Positions 1 to 6,232 of a stretch of DNA of 11,998 nucleotides are shown piece after piece. This DNA is from Chlorobium sp. Lineage in GTDB: Bacteria > Bacteroidota > Chlorobiia > Chlorobiales > Chlorobiaceae. The stretch lies in contig JANQGE010000102.1 in the NCBI GenBank assembly GCA_028277485.1, positions 1-11,998 of the forward strand. The letters are read 5' to 3'. The stretch's first letter is position 1. Every line of letters begins with the position of its first letter. The notes beneath the pieces are model-generated. The model was not told where the DNA came from. It searched no databases and saw only the letters and a program-made list of their open reading frames with translations. A program made the position numbers and the translations under genes.

Positions 1-99
1 AACGGAGCGCAGAAACCGGAGTGTACACAGTGTACATGAGGATTTCGAGCACCGATCAACGATGCAATTGAAGCGCGGAATAAATAAATAGAGGTGCCC
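1..99 (+). repeat. MITE-like dispersed repeat, copy A (left end cut by window)
   Basis: This copy of the dispersed element is read in the orientation that ends in AATAAATA and GAGGTGCCC. It shares with copies B, C and F the blocks CGGAGCGCAGAAACCGGAG, GATTTCGAGCACCG and GCAATTGAAGCGCGGAATAA. The core contains a hairpin with stem TGTAC/GTACA (22-36) and loop ACAGT. The left terminal inverted repeat is outside the window. The right end points toward the msrBA gene about 140 bp away. There is no open reading frame. Confidence 0.85.
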
Positions 100-241
100 A
101 TTGGTGTTGTGGTTTTCGGGTTGTTACTTCGGGGCTCTTGTAATCAACAATCCTGTGGGAGCGTAAGTTCACGACCCTGAAACCCTGTAATGTTTTAAAT
201 GGTTATATGGGTATGTATTCTCAAATATGATGGAGCATGAT

Positions 242-1246
242 ATGAGATATGTACGGTTTGGGCTGCTGGTTGCAGTGTATAGTATGGTATTCACGGTCTT
301 GTCATGTGGGAAGCAGGTGCCTGAAGCGGCCGGGAAAAAGCTAACAAGTGAATATTCGTGTCGGGAGGATGCCATGAAATACAAATCATTATCTGCCGAT
401 GAAGAACGGGTTATCGTTCATAAAGGCACGGAAAGGCCGTTTTCGGGCAAATATGTCCACCACAAGGAAGATGGAACCTATGTGTGCAAGCGCTGTGACG
501 CACCGCTTTTCAGGTCATCGGACAAGTTCGATTCCGGTACAGGATGGCCGAGTTTCGATGATGAAATTCCGGGAGCGATAAAGCGTGAAACGGATGCCGA
601 CGGGAGAAGAACCGAGGTTCTATGTGCAAACTGCGGTGCGCATCTCGGTCATGTGTTCTATAACGAGGGATTCACCGATAAGAACGCCCGTTACTGTGTC
701 AATTCAATCTCTCTTGACTTCAACCGGGAAGAGAGCCCCGATGCAGCCGTGACTGGAACAACTGAAAAAGCGGTATTTGCCGGAGGTTGTTTCTGGGGAG
801 TAGAGTACCACTTTGAAAAGGTTAGAGGTGTGAAATCCGTAACGTCGGGTTATACTGGCGGCAGCAAGGCAGATCCCACCTACAAGGAGGTGTGTTCAGG
901 CAGAACCGGACATGCTGAGGCGGTTGAAGTCGAATATGATCCGTCGGTGGTCCCATACGAAAAACTTGCCAAACTGTTTTTTGAAATCCATGACCCGACC
1001 CAGTTGAATCGCCAGGGGCCGGATATGGGTACGCAATACCGTTCGGCGGTTTTTTATGCGAATGAGGAACAGAAGAAGGTTGCCGAAAAACTCATCGCCG
1101 AGCTGAAATCCGGCGGTTATGATGTTGTGACCCGGCTCGACCCGGCTTCCGAATTTTATCCGGCTGAAGACTACCACCAGAACTATTACGAGAAGACAGG
1201 GCACCAGCCGTATTGTCATGTATACCAGAAACGCTTCAACAATTGA
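242..1246 (+). CDS. msrBA: Bifunctional peptide-methionine (R)/(S)-S-oxide reductase, MsrB-MsrA fusion lipoprotein
   Basis: This enzyme reduces methionine sulfoxide in proteins; the MsrB domain handles the R epimer and the MsrA domain the S epimer. Residues are numbered from an ATG at 242, which has GGAG six bases upstream; in-frame ATGs at 227 and 230 have no such site. The N-terminus is a basic pair, then a hydrophobic stretch ending in the lipobox-like VLSC with Cys22, so the protein is probably an exported lipoprotein. The MsrB domain (about 45-160) has zinc-type pairs CKRC (82-85) and CANC (128-131) and the catalytic Cys in RYCVNS (152). The MsrA domain (about 176-334) has GCFWG (182-186, catalytic Cys183); Cys325 near the C-terminus could be the resolving Cys. 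The stop codon directly touches repeat copy B. The order MsrB then MsrA is the reverse of many fusions. A reductant partner is not visible nearby. Confidence 0.95.
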   Translation: MRYVRFGLLVAVYSMVFTVLSCGKQVPEAAGKKLTSEYSCREDAMKYKSLSADEERVIVHKGTERPFSGKYVHHKEDGTYVCKRCDAPLFRSSDKFDSGTGWPSFDDEIPGAIKRETDADGRRTEVLCANCGAHLGHVFYNEGFTDKNARYCVNSISLDFNREESPDAAVTGTTEKAVFAGGCFWGVEYHFEKVRGVKSVTSGYTGGSKADPTYKEVCSGRTGHAEAVEVEYDPSVVPYEKLAKLFFEIHDPTQLNRQGPDMGTQYRSAVFYANEEQKKVAEKLIAELKSGGYDVVTRLDPASEFYPAEDYHQNYYEKTGHQPYCHVYQKRFNN

Positions 1247-1389
1247 GAGACATCTTGATTTATTTATTCCGCGGCTCAATTGCTTCGTTGAACGGTGCCC
1301 GAAATCCTCATGTACTTTATGTACACTCCGGTTTCTGCGCTCCGTTCGTCTTACCCTCGAATCGCTCATGACGATAAACAAAGGCGCCC
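1247..1389 (-). repeat. MITE-like dispersed repeat, copy B (inverted relative to copy A)
   Basis: The reverse complement matches copies A, C and F over almost their whole length. The block TTTATTTATTCCGCG is near 1258 and the TGTAC/GTACA core hairpin with loop TTTAT is at 1311-1325. The outer end is AAAGGCGCCC (1380-1389). The inner end (about 1248-1257) is a degenerate match to the GGGCACCTTT end of copy C. It begins immediately after the msrBA stop codon. No open reading frame in it looks like a gene. Confidence 0.85.
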
Positions 1390-1411
1390 TTAATGTTCGG
1401 CAAAATGTGAA

Positions 1412-1708
1412 ATGAAAGAAATCAGGATAAGTTGTCTTCTCAGTGTCATCATCTTTGGACTTCCGATTATTATCACGGGCTTCTATAAATACGTTGAAAG
1501 CTCTATCGGTCCTGTTGTTCTCGTTTATTCCTTCATCGGCGGTATCTTACTGGGGCTTACATGGATAAAAACACTAAAGAATAAATGGAACAGATTTGCT
1601 GGATTGATGATTGGTGTCCCAATCATGATTTTCGGGATGGTGCTGTTGGTAAACTTTTTCATTTGGATTACTTGGGTGATGGGGGAAATGGACTATGCTT
1701 TGATGTAG
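1412..1708 (+). CDS. Small hydrophobic membrane protein, unknown function
   Basis: This 98-residue protein is not recognised. It is strongly hydrophobic with about three predicted membrane segments (roughly residues 6-25, 33-51 and 63-87). A short basic loop (TLKNKWNR) lies before the third segment, and the tail is acidic and Met-rich. The start codon is only 22 bases beyond repeat copy B and has no clear Shine-Dalgarno, so a promoter or leader may lie inside the repeat. The DNA is noticeably AT-richer than the neighbouring msrBA and dehydrogenase genes. The hydrophobic pattern and lack of a competing ORF favour a real gene, but it could be spurious. Confidence 0.5.
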   Translation: MKEIRISCLLSVIIFGLPIIITGFYKYVESSIGPVVLVYSFIGGILLGLTWIKTLKNKWNRFAGLMIGVPIMIFGMVLLVNFFIWITWVMGEMDYALM

Positions 1709-1717
1709 AAGCATTTC

Positions 1718-1746
1718 TCCTGAGTTAGCCCCATGCAGGATTTTTT
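1718..1746 (+). terminator. Weak possible intrinsic terminator after the small membrane protein gene
   Basis: TCCTG (1718-1722) can pair with CAGGA (1736-1740), followed by six T residues (1741-1746). The stem is only 5 bp with a 13-base loop. The AGGA also serves as a possible ribosome binding site for the next ORF, so the two readings compete. Confidence 0.25.
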
Positions 1747-2826
1747 ATGGAGCATGTTCATCGTTCGGCGGGAAGGATTGGCTGTTTGAGTGCCATGAAA
1801 GCTCAGGTTATTGAAAGTATTACGGACCTGTCAGGGAACCCTGAACCGTTGAGAATGGTGGAGATGCCGGTTCTGGAGCCTGGTGAGGATGAGGTGTTGC
1901 TGAAGGTTCTGACCTGCGGGGTTTGTCATACAGAGCTTGATGAGATAGAGGGGAGGACTCCGCCGGCTTTTTTCCCGATCGTTCCGGGGCATCAGGTTGT
2001 GGGAGAGGTTGTTGCCAAGGGAGAAGGTGTAAGCGAGCCTGAAGTTGGCGGCAGGGTAGGGGTGGCCTGGATTTATTCTGCCTGCGGCAAATGTGAGCTG
2101 TGTCTGGATGGTAAAGAGAATTTGTGCAATGAATTTCGTGCGACCGGAAGGGACGCTCACGGGGGATATGCGGAATATATGGTTGTTCCGGAAGCCTACG
2201 CCTATCCTTTGCCGGAGATTTTTTCGGATGCGGAAGCCGCTCCTCTGCTCTGCGCTGGTGCAGTCGGGTATCGTTCGTTAAAGCTTCTTAACTTACAAAA
2301 CGAGCAGCCAGTGGGATTGACCGGCTTCGGGGCGTCGGCGCATCTTGTCCTGAAAATGATGCGGTTTCTCTATCCTGATTCGCCGGTTCATGTTTTTGCC
2401 CGGAATCCCGAGGAGCGGGAATTTGCCCTTTCTCTCGGAGCTGTCTGGGCGGGGGATACGACCGATGTTTCTCCGGAAACGCTTGCGGGGATTATCGACA
2501 CCACCCCGGTCTGGCTTCCGGTGCTGTCGGCGCTTGAGAATCTCAGACCTTCCGGCCGTCTGGTCATCAACGCAATCCGCAAGGAATCTTCGGATAGAGA
2601 AATACTATCGCAGCTTGATTACGCGAAGCATCTCTGGATGGAGAAAGAGGTAAAAAGTGTCGCGAATGTCACCGCTGCCGATGTGAGAGAGTTCCTGGGC
2701 ATAGCGGAAAAGATGGATCTGAAGCCGGAAGTGCAGCTTTATCCTTTCGACGAGGCGAACAAAGCCCTGATGGATATCAAACAGCGCAGGATCAGGGGAG
2801 CGAAGGTTTTGCAGCTTACCTGCTAA
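1747..2826 (+). CDS. Zinc-dependent alcohol dehydrogenase family protein
   Basis: This is a medium-chain dehydrogenase/reductase of the zinc alcohol dehydrogenase type, expected to oxidise an alcohol or reduce an aldehyde with NAD(P) in the cytoplasm. With the 1747 start, the catalytic zinc ligands are probably Cys60 (in CGVCHTE), His82 (in PGHQ) and Cys169 (in LLCAG). The structural zinc site is Cys113, Cys116, Cys119 and Cys127. The nucleotide-binding turn is GFGASAH (about 193-199), where the usual third glycine is alanine; I recall this signature from the adh_fam_2 subgroup. The substrate cannot be told. ATG 1747 has AGGA six bases upstream. An internal ATG at 1795 (start MKAQVIE) fits where relatives usually begin, but its nearest purine-rich site, GGAAGGA, is 17 bases away. 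A heptad repeat follows immediately after the stop. Confidence 0.92.
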   Translation: MEHVHRSAGRIGCLSAMKAQVIESITDLSGNPEPLRMVEMPVLEPGEDEVLLKVLTCGVCHTELDEIEGRTPPAFFPIVPGHQVVGEVVAKGEGVSEPEVGGRVGVAWIYSACGKCELCLDGKENLCNEFRATGRDAHGGYAEYMVVPEAYAYPLPEIFSDAEAAPLLCAGAVGYRSLKLLNLQNEQPVGLTGFGASAHLVLKMMRFLYPDSPVHVFARNPEEREFALSLGAVWAGDTTDVSPETLAGIIDTTPVWLPVLSALENLRPSGRLVINAIRKESSDREILSQLDYAKHLWMEKEVKSVANVTAADVREFLGIAEKMDLKPEVQLYPFDEANKALMDIKQRRIRGAKVLQLTC

Positions 2827-2854
2827 GGCAAGAGGCAAAATTCAAAAGGCAAAA
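2827..2854 (+). repeat. Heptad-phased degenerate tandem repeat (4 units)
   Basis: Four consecutive 7-base units, GGCAAGA, GGCAAAA, TTCAAAA and GGCAAAA, start at the first base after the dehydrogenase stop codon. The consensus is NNCAAAA. The same 7-base phasing recurs at 5051-5078. Confidence 0.75.
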
Positions 2855-2884
2855 TGGATCCCCGGGTCAAGCCAGAGGATGACT
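2855..2884. repeat. Degenerate hairpin repeat around GGATCCCCGGGTCAAGCC
   Basis: GGATCCCCGGG, TCAAGCC and GGATGACT resemble a common bacterial dispersed hairpin of the form GGATCCCCGGG-TCAA-GCCCGGGGATGAC. The right half here is corrupted (GCCAGAGGATGAC), so it looks like a decayed copy. The assignment rests on memory of the motif. Confidence 0.4.
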
Positions 2885-2921
2885 TAAAAGAAGAAATCTT
2901 AGATGTCGGCGAGACTGCCGA

Positions 2922-3063
2922 GGGCACCTTTGTTTGTTGTCATGAGTGTTTCAAGTGCAAGGCGAACGGAGCGCAGAAACCGGAGTGTACATAGAGTACA
3001 TGAGGATTTTGAGCACTGTTCAACGACGCAATTGAAGCGCGGAATAAATAAAGAAAGGTGCCC
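2922..3063 (+). repeat. MITE-like dispersed repeat, copy C (complete, perfect 10-bp ends)
   Basis: This is the clearest intact copy, 142 bp, bounded by GGGCACCTTT (2922-2931) and its exact reverse complement AAAGGTGCCC (3054-3063). Inside are GTCATGAG, AGGCGAACGGAGCGCAG, the TGTAC/GTACA hairpin with loop ATAGA (2986-3000), CAACGACGCAATTGAAG and GCGGAATAAATAAA. The last base overlaps the stop codon of the zupT-like gene on the other strand. No convincing target-site duplication is visible. Confidence 0.9.
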
Positions 3064-3869
3064 TATATGAGCAGGAGGAGGCTCAGTGCCATAACCGCCA
3101 TGCCGATGACAAGCCCGGATATGGCTAAATGGTGCTCTCCATATTCTTCGGCTGTAGGCAGAAGTTCATCGAGAGAGATGTAAACCATAATCCCCGCTAC
3201 TCCAGCAAGCACAAGACTGAGAACCAGAGGGGTCAGGAAGGGTCTTAGCAGGAAATACCCTACGAGCGCTCCCAGCGGTTCGGCAAGCCCGGAAAGAAAT
3301 GAGTAGCTGAAAGCTTTGCCACGACTTTTGGTAGCAAAGTACACCGGTACAGCAACTGCCATGCCTTCAGGTATGTTGTGCAGTGCTATCGTAGTAGCAA
3401 TGACAATACCAAGACTCTGGTCGGAAAGCGCGCTGAAGAAGACTGCAAGGCCTTCGGGGAAGTTATGAATTGCTATTGCCAGAGCCGTGAAAATGCCCAT
3501 GCGATAGAGCTTGCTTTCTTCAGGCTGGCCGTTCTCGATACCTCCGACGAGAGACATTTCATGCGGGTTTCCAAGATGCGGCATCATCTGGTCGATCAGC
3601 CAGATAAGGCAGATTCCTCCAAAAAACGCAGCGGTTGTGATCCAGGCCGCTTTGCTTTCTGACAGTTCTCCGAGAATCGAAGCCTGCGCTTCAGGCAGTA
3701 TTTCCGCAAAAGAAACATACAGCATGATTCCTGCCGAAAAACCGAGAGCGAACGTCAGGAACCTTTTGTTGGTGTGATGGACAGTCAAGGCAAGAATGCT
3801 GCCTATGCCTGTTGAAAGCCCGGCAAGCAGGGTCAATGTTAAAGCGGGAATCATATCGGGAGAGATCAT
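3063..3869 (-). CDS. zupT: ZIP-family divalent metal transporter, ZupT-like
   Basis: This inner-membrane permease likely imports zinc and possibly iron or other divalent metals. The 268-residue length is usual for ZupT-type proteins. About eight membrane segments can be drawn: four before a histidine- and acid-containing loop (about 96-120) and four after it. The diagnostic metal-site motifs HNFPEG (135-140) and HNIPEG (164-169) are both intact, as is a third charged membrane motif, LAEPLG (195-200). The ATG at 3869 has GGAG about nine bases upstream; an internal ATG at 3854 is possible. The gene is bracketed by inverted repeat copies C and D. The stop codon uses the last base of copy C, but the C-terminus looks full length, so the gene was probably not truncated. 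Confidence 0.93.
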   Translation of the reverse strand: MISPDMIPALTLTLLAGLSTGIGSILALTVHHTNKRFLTFALGFSAGIMLYVSFAEILPEAQASILGELSESKAAWITTAAFFGGICLIWLIDQMMPHLGNPHEMSLVGGIENGQPEESKLYRMGIFTALAIAIHNFPEGLAVFFSALSDQSLGIVIATTIALHNIPEGMAVAVPVYFATKSRGKAFSYSFLSGLAEPLGALVGYFLLRPFLTPLVLSLVLAGVAGIMVYISLDELLPTAEEYGEHHLAISGLVIGMAVMALSLLLLI

Positions 3870-3890
3870 GGCAATTTGCTCCAGTTGTTG

Positions 3891-4004
3891 GACACCTTTA
3901 TTTATTCCATGAATTCAATGGCTTCGTTGATCCCGACAAAGTCAGGGCTCCGTTCGCCTTGTATCTGGATTCTGTCGGGACTCATGACAGTCAATAGGGG
4001 TGTC
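3891..4004 (-). repeat. MITE-like dispersed repeat, copy D (variant core)
   Basis: The element has short terminal inverted repeats GACACC (3891-3896) and GGTGTC (3999-4004), a TTTATTTATTCC end, CTTCGTTGAT, GGGCTCCGTTCGCCTTG and CTCATGAC, all family blocks. The usual TGTAC hairpin is missing; instead TCCCGACA (3931-3938) pairs with TGTCGGGA (3973-3980). The TTTATTTATTCC end lies 21 bp upstream of the zupT-like start codon. Confidence 0.8.
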
Positions 4005-4033
4005 ATTGGGTTTTCGAGGGTTTTGTTAGCGGT

Positions 4034-4381
4034 CTAACCGGCTGTTTTTTCTTCAATTGTTTTTATGAGAGTTTCCACGTCCGGTATTTGTTCAATGTCT
4101 TCTCTGGAAAGAAGAATCTCAAGGTTGTCGTTCTGCTGAAAAACAACAGGGTAGTTGAATTTTTCTCCATACTTTTTTTCAAATTCATCCCTGTGGGAAA
4201 ACTCCATTTCGGTGACTGATTTTTCCCTGAACTCTTTCCATATTTTCTTTTCGGCAAACGTGTCGTGAGTCAGGCTGCACAATCCGCATTGGTAAGTTTC
4301 CGGGCTGAAAAGCTTGTGCCCTATATCGAACAGTCCGCTTATGGGGCCGCTATCTGCATTGTAGACAAAGAGAAGTTTCAT
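4034..4381 (-). CDS. Conserved-looking hypothetical protein with N-terminal CGLC motif
   Basis: This soluble protein of 115 residues has no signal peptide or membrane segment. It starts MKLLFVYNADSG and has a Cys pair CGLC (32-35) followed by SLTHDTF. Then comes a charged helical stretch (about 44-72) and an acidic C-terminus (VETLIKTIEEKTAG). The N-terminal strand followed by CxxC suggests a thiol or metal-site protein, but I cannot assign a function. The frame is open back to an ATG at 4426, only 13 bases after the LOG gene stop. I prefer the ATG at 4381 because the sequence becomes protein-like there; neither start has a strong Shine-Dalgarno. It is probably cotranscribed with the upstream LOG gene. 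Confidence 0.75.
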   Translation of the reverse strand: MKLLFVYNADSGPISGLFDIGHKLFSPETYQCGLCSLTHDTFAEKKIWKEFREKSVTEMEFSHRDEFEKKYGEKFNYPVVFQQNDNLEILLSREDIEQIPDVETLIKTIEEKTAG

Positions 4382-4439
4382 GGTTGTATTGCTGACCGGT
4401 TGAAGGATACAGGAATTACAGGGCATGTTACTCTAACGG

Positions 4440-5000
4440 TTATTCGGTCCATCGGGTTCCGCAGGTCGAAACAACCTCGTATATCTCATCAACCCGGTTA
4501 CATACCTTATAAAGCTTGTGGTGGTCAGGTTTGACAAGCTGAGAATCTGCAAGTTTGTCAAAAAAGCTTATGAGCGGATTCCAGAAGCCGTCTATGTTGA
4601 AAAGAAGGATCGGTTTTTCGTGGTGGCCCAGTTGTCGCCAGGTGATGACCTCGATGAGCTCGTCGAGTGTGCCGAAGCCGCCCGGCAGCACAATAAAAGC
4701 ATCTGCCCATCCAGCAAGCTTCATTTTTCTCTCGTGCATGGTTTCGACGATGTGCAGTTCAGTGATGCCGTAATGTGCGATCTCCTTTTCCTCAAGGAAA
4801 CGCGGGATGATCCCCCGGACGGTTCCGCCGCTCTGCATGACGGCATTTGCTATACAGCCCATCAGCCCGACATTGCCACCTCCGAATATCAGGGATATAT
4901 CGCGTTCCGCCAGCCCTTTGCCAAGTTCTGTTGCAGCATCGAAATATTCTTTCGGTGAGTTGTTGCTTGAGCTGCAGTAGACGGTGACGGATTTGGTCAT
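4440..5000 (-). CDS. LOG-family protein (TIGR00730), putative nucleotide 5'-monophosphate phosphoribohydrolase
   Basis: Members of this Rossmann-fold family cleave the N-glycosidic bond of nucleoside monophosphates; plant and some bacterial members release free cytokinins. The 186-residue length fits. The glycine-rich motif GGGNVGLMG is at 40-48 and the signature PGGFGTLDE at 106-114. ERKMKLA (90-96) supplies the conserved Arg/Lys segment. The protein is cytoplasmic with no extra domains. Its real substrate here cannot be judged from sequence; such proteins in bacteria are often labelled lysine decarboxylase by mistake. It heads a two-gene unit with the 115-residue unknown protein. A TATAAT lies 23 bases upstream of the start codon. 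Confidence 0.92.
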   Translation of the reverse strand: MTKSVTVYCSSSNNSPKEYFDAATELGKGLAERDISLIFGGGNVGLMGCIANAVMQSGGTVRGIIPRFLEEKEIAHYGITELHIVETMHERKMKLAGWADAFIVLPGGFGTLDELIEVITWRQLGHHEKPILLFNIDGFWNPLISFFDKLADSQLVKPDHHKLYKVCNRVDEIYEVVSTCGTRWTE

Positions 5001-5022
5001 ATGAAGTGAAATTACGTTTATG

Positions 5023-5056
5023 ATTATAGCTTTGCTGAGTACGAGAGAAAGTCAAA
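5023..5056 (-). promoter_or_regulatory. Possible promoter of the LOG gene
   Basis: On the minus strand a perfect TATAAT (5028-5023) sits about 23 bases before the ATG at 5000. A TTGACT lies upstream, but with a 21-base spacer, longer than the usual 16-18, so only the -10 box is persuasive. The TTGACT is supplied by the TTTTGAC units of the adjacent heptad repeat. Confidence 0.35.
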
Positions 5057-5078
5057 ATGCAAAAGTAAGAAGTCAAAA
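5051..5078 (+). repeat. Heptad-phased degenerate tandem repeat (4 units)
   Basis: Units GTCAAAA, TGCAAAA, GTAAGAA and GTCAAAA occur in register. The pattern matches the NNCAAAA units after the dehydrogenase gene at 2827-2854. It lies in the gap between the LOG gene and the glycosyltransferase operon. Confidence 0.7.
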
Positions 5079-5165
5079 AAGCTTGCCGTATTTTGTGTTT
5101 GATCCTATAGACACCTACAGGTGAAAGATGCTGCCTTTTTTCATTTCAACAACTCAGCAGTTCTT

Positions 5166-5795
5166 CTATCGATTCCGCGTGGTGCTGTCATCGGACCGTT
5201 CATAAACATAAGTTTTCGGTTCGGATATTTTTTTAACCGAGAAACGTTTTGCTGCACGTACCCACAGGTCGGTATCTTCAGCGTAGTCCAGAGCTTGAAA
5301 TCCTTTAAGCGCTTTAAATACCTCACGCCTGCCGAAAAACGTGCCGCCCAGTATGCATTCCTGGATATGTATTTTGCTTGACGGATTATAACAGTCGGTT
5401 ACGTAAACATCCTCATCCCCGCAGAACCCTCCTGAGAGCAGGTCTGTTTCAGGGTGTTTTTCCAGGTAAAGGAAACGGGATTCAAGATGTTCCGGCAGGT
5501 AGAAATCATCGCTGTCAAGAAATGTGATATAGCGGCCGAATGAGGCCTGAATACCGGCATTTCTTGAAAGGGCAGCCTTGCGGTTTGTGTGTTTCATATA
5601 CCGGATACTGTGGCGTTTGTCCATGAATGCCGATATGAGCCGGTATGTGTTGTCGGTGCTGCCGTCGTCAACAACAACAAGTTCCCAATCAGTAAATGTC
5701 TGCTCTATAACGCTTTGAACGGCACGTGCAAGGACTTTTGCTCGGTTGAAGGTAGGCAGGATGACCGATATTTCGGGAGTATGGGAAAAGTTCAT
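5166..5795 (-). CDS. Family 2 glycosyltransferase (GT-A fold)
   Basis: This protein likely transfers a sugar from a nucleotide-sugar donor to a glycan or lipid acceptor in the cytoplasm. The GT2 pattern is clear: ISVILPTFNR (9-18), VVDDGSTDNT (41-50), the metal-binding LDSDD (93-97, DxD) and the acceptor-site ED in YAEDTDLW (171-178). At 209 residues it is compact: only the catalytic domain, no membrane anchor or C-terminal extension. The donor and acceptor cannot be inferred. The start codon lies 17 bases after the stop of the YjbQ-like gene, so it is very likely the last gene of the bchG operon. No Shine-Dalgarno is evident, which fits translation by ribosomes arriving from upstream. Confidence 0.93.
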   Translation of the reverse strand: MNFSHTPEISVILPTFNRAKVLARAVQSVIEQTFTDWELVVVDDGSTDNTYRLISAFMDKRHSIRYMKHTNRKAALSRNAGIQASFGRYITFLDSDDFYLPEHLESRFLYLEKHPETDLLSGGFCGDEDVYVTDCYNPSSKIHIQECILGGTFFGRREVFKALKGFQALDYAEDTDLWVRAAKRFSVKKISEPKTYVYERSDDSTTRNR

Positions 5796-5812
5796 ATTTA
5801 TTTACGGGGAGA

Positions 5813-6232
5813 TTACGCTTCTCCAACGATCTGCACAAATACTTCACGATCCCTTGGACGGTTGTCATGGTCGATATAAACAACCTGCTGCCAAGTGCCG
5901 CGTATCAGCTTCCCGCCGCTTACCGGCATGGTTACTCCCGGTCCCATCAGGGAAGCTCTCATGTGTGAAAAGCCGTTGTCGTCTCCCCACGTTTCGGAGT
6001 GGCGGCTGCGTTCGGTGCTGGAGATGAGCTTTTCGAGCTTTTCCCTGAAGTCCTCGACGAGAGCCGGCTCGAATTCAATGGTAGTTATGGAAGCCGTGGA
6101 GCCTATCGCGGAAATATTGATAATGCCTTCCCGGATACCGGACTCTTCGATAATGGTGTCAACGTTATTCGTCAAGTCGATGATATCGGAAAACCCTTTT
6201 GTAAAAAACCGTATTCTTTTTGAGAAAGTCAT
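5813..6232 (-). CDS. YjbQ/UPF0047 (TIGR00149) family protein
   Basis: This 139-residue cytoplasmic protein has the usual length for the family, annotated in databases as secondary thiamine-phosphate synthase enzyme; the physiological role is unsettled. Diagnostic segments are present: GIINISAIGSTASITTIEF (36-54), WGDDNGFSHMRASLMGP (82-98) holding the conserved Asp/Asn and His, GTWQQVVYIDHDNRPR (112-127) and a VFVQIVGE end. Its ATG shares the ATGA overlap with the stop codon of bchG, a classic sign of translational coupling. Relatives near chlorophyll synthase genes would be worth comparing, but nothing in the sequence itself points to a pigment role. Confidence 0.93.
   Translation of the reverse strand: MTFSKRIRFFTKGFSDIIDLTNNVDTIIEESGIREGIINISAIGSTASITTIEFEPALVEDFREKLEKLISSTERSRHSETWGDDNGFSHMRASLMGPGVTMPVSGGKLIRGTWQQVVYIDHDNRPRDREVFVQIVGEA

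Noticed and set aside
896..1381. 161-codon ORF antisense to msrBA
   Set aside because: It is the opposite strand of the clear MsrA domain plus repeat copy B.
4518..4958. 146-codon ORF opposite the LOG gene
   Set aside because: The minus strand carries the conserved GGGNVGLMG and PGGFGTLDE motifs, so this is a shadow frame.
5112..5123. Palindrome CACCTACAGGTG as a terminator
   Set aside because: The stem is 5 bp with a 2-base loop and no adjacent T-run in either direction.
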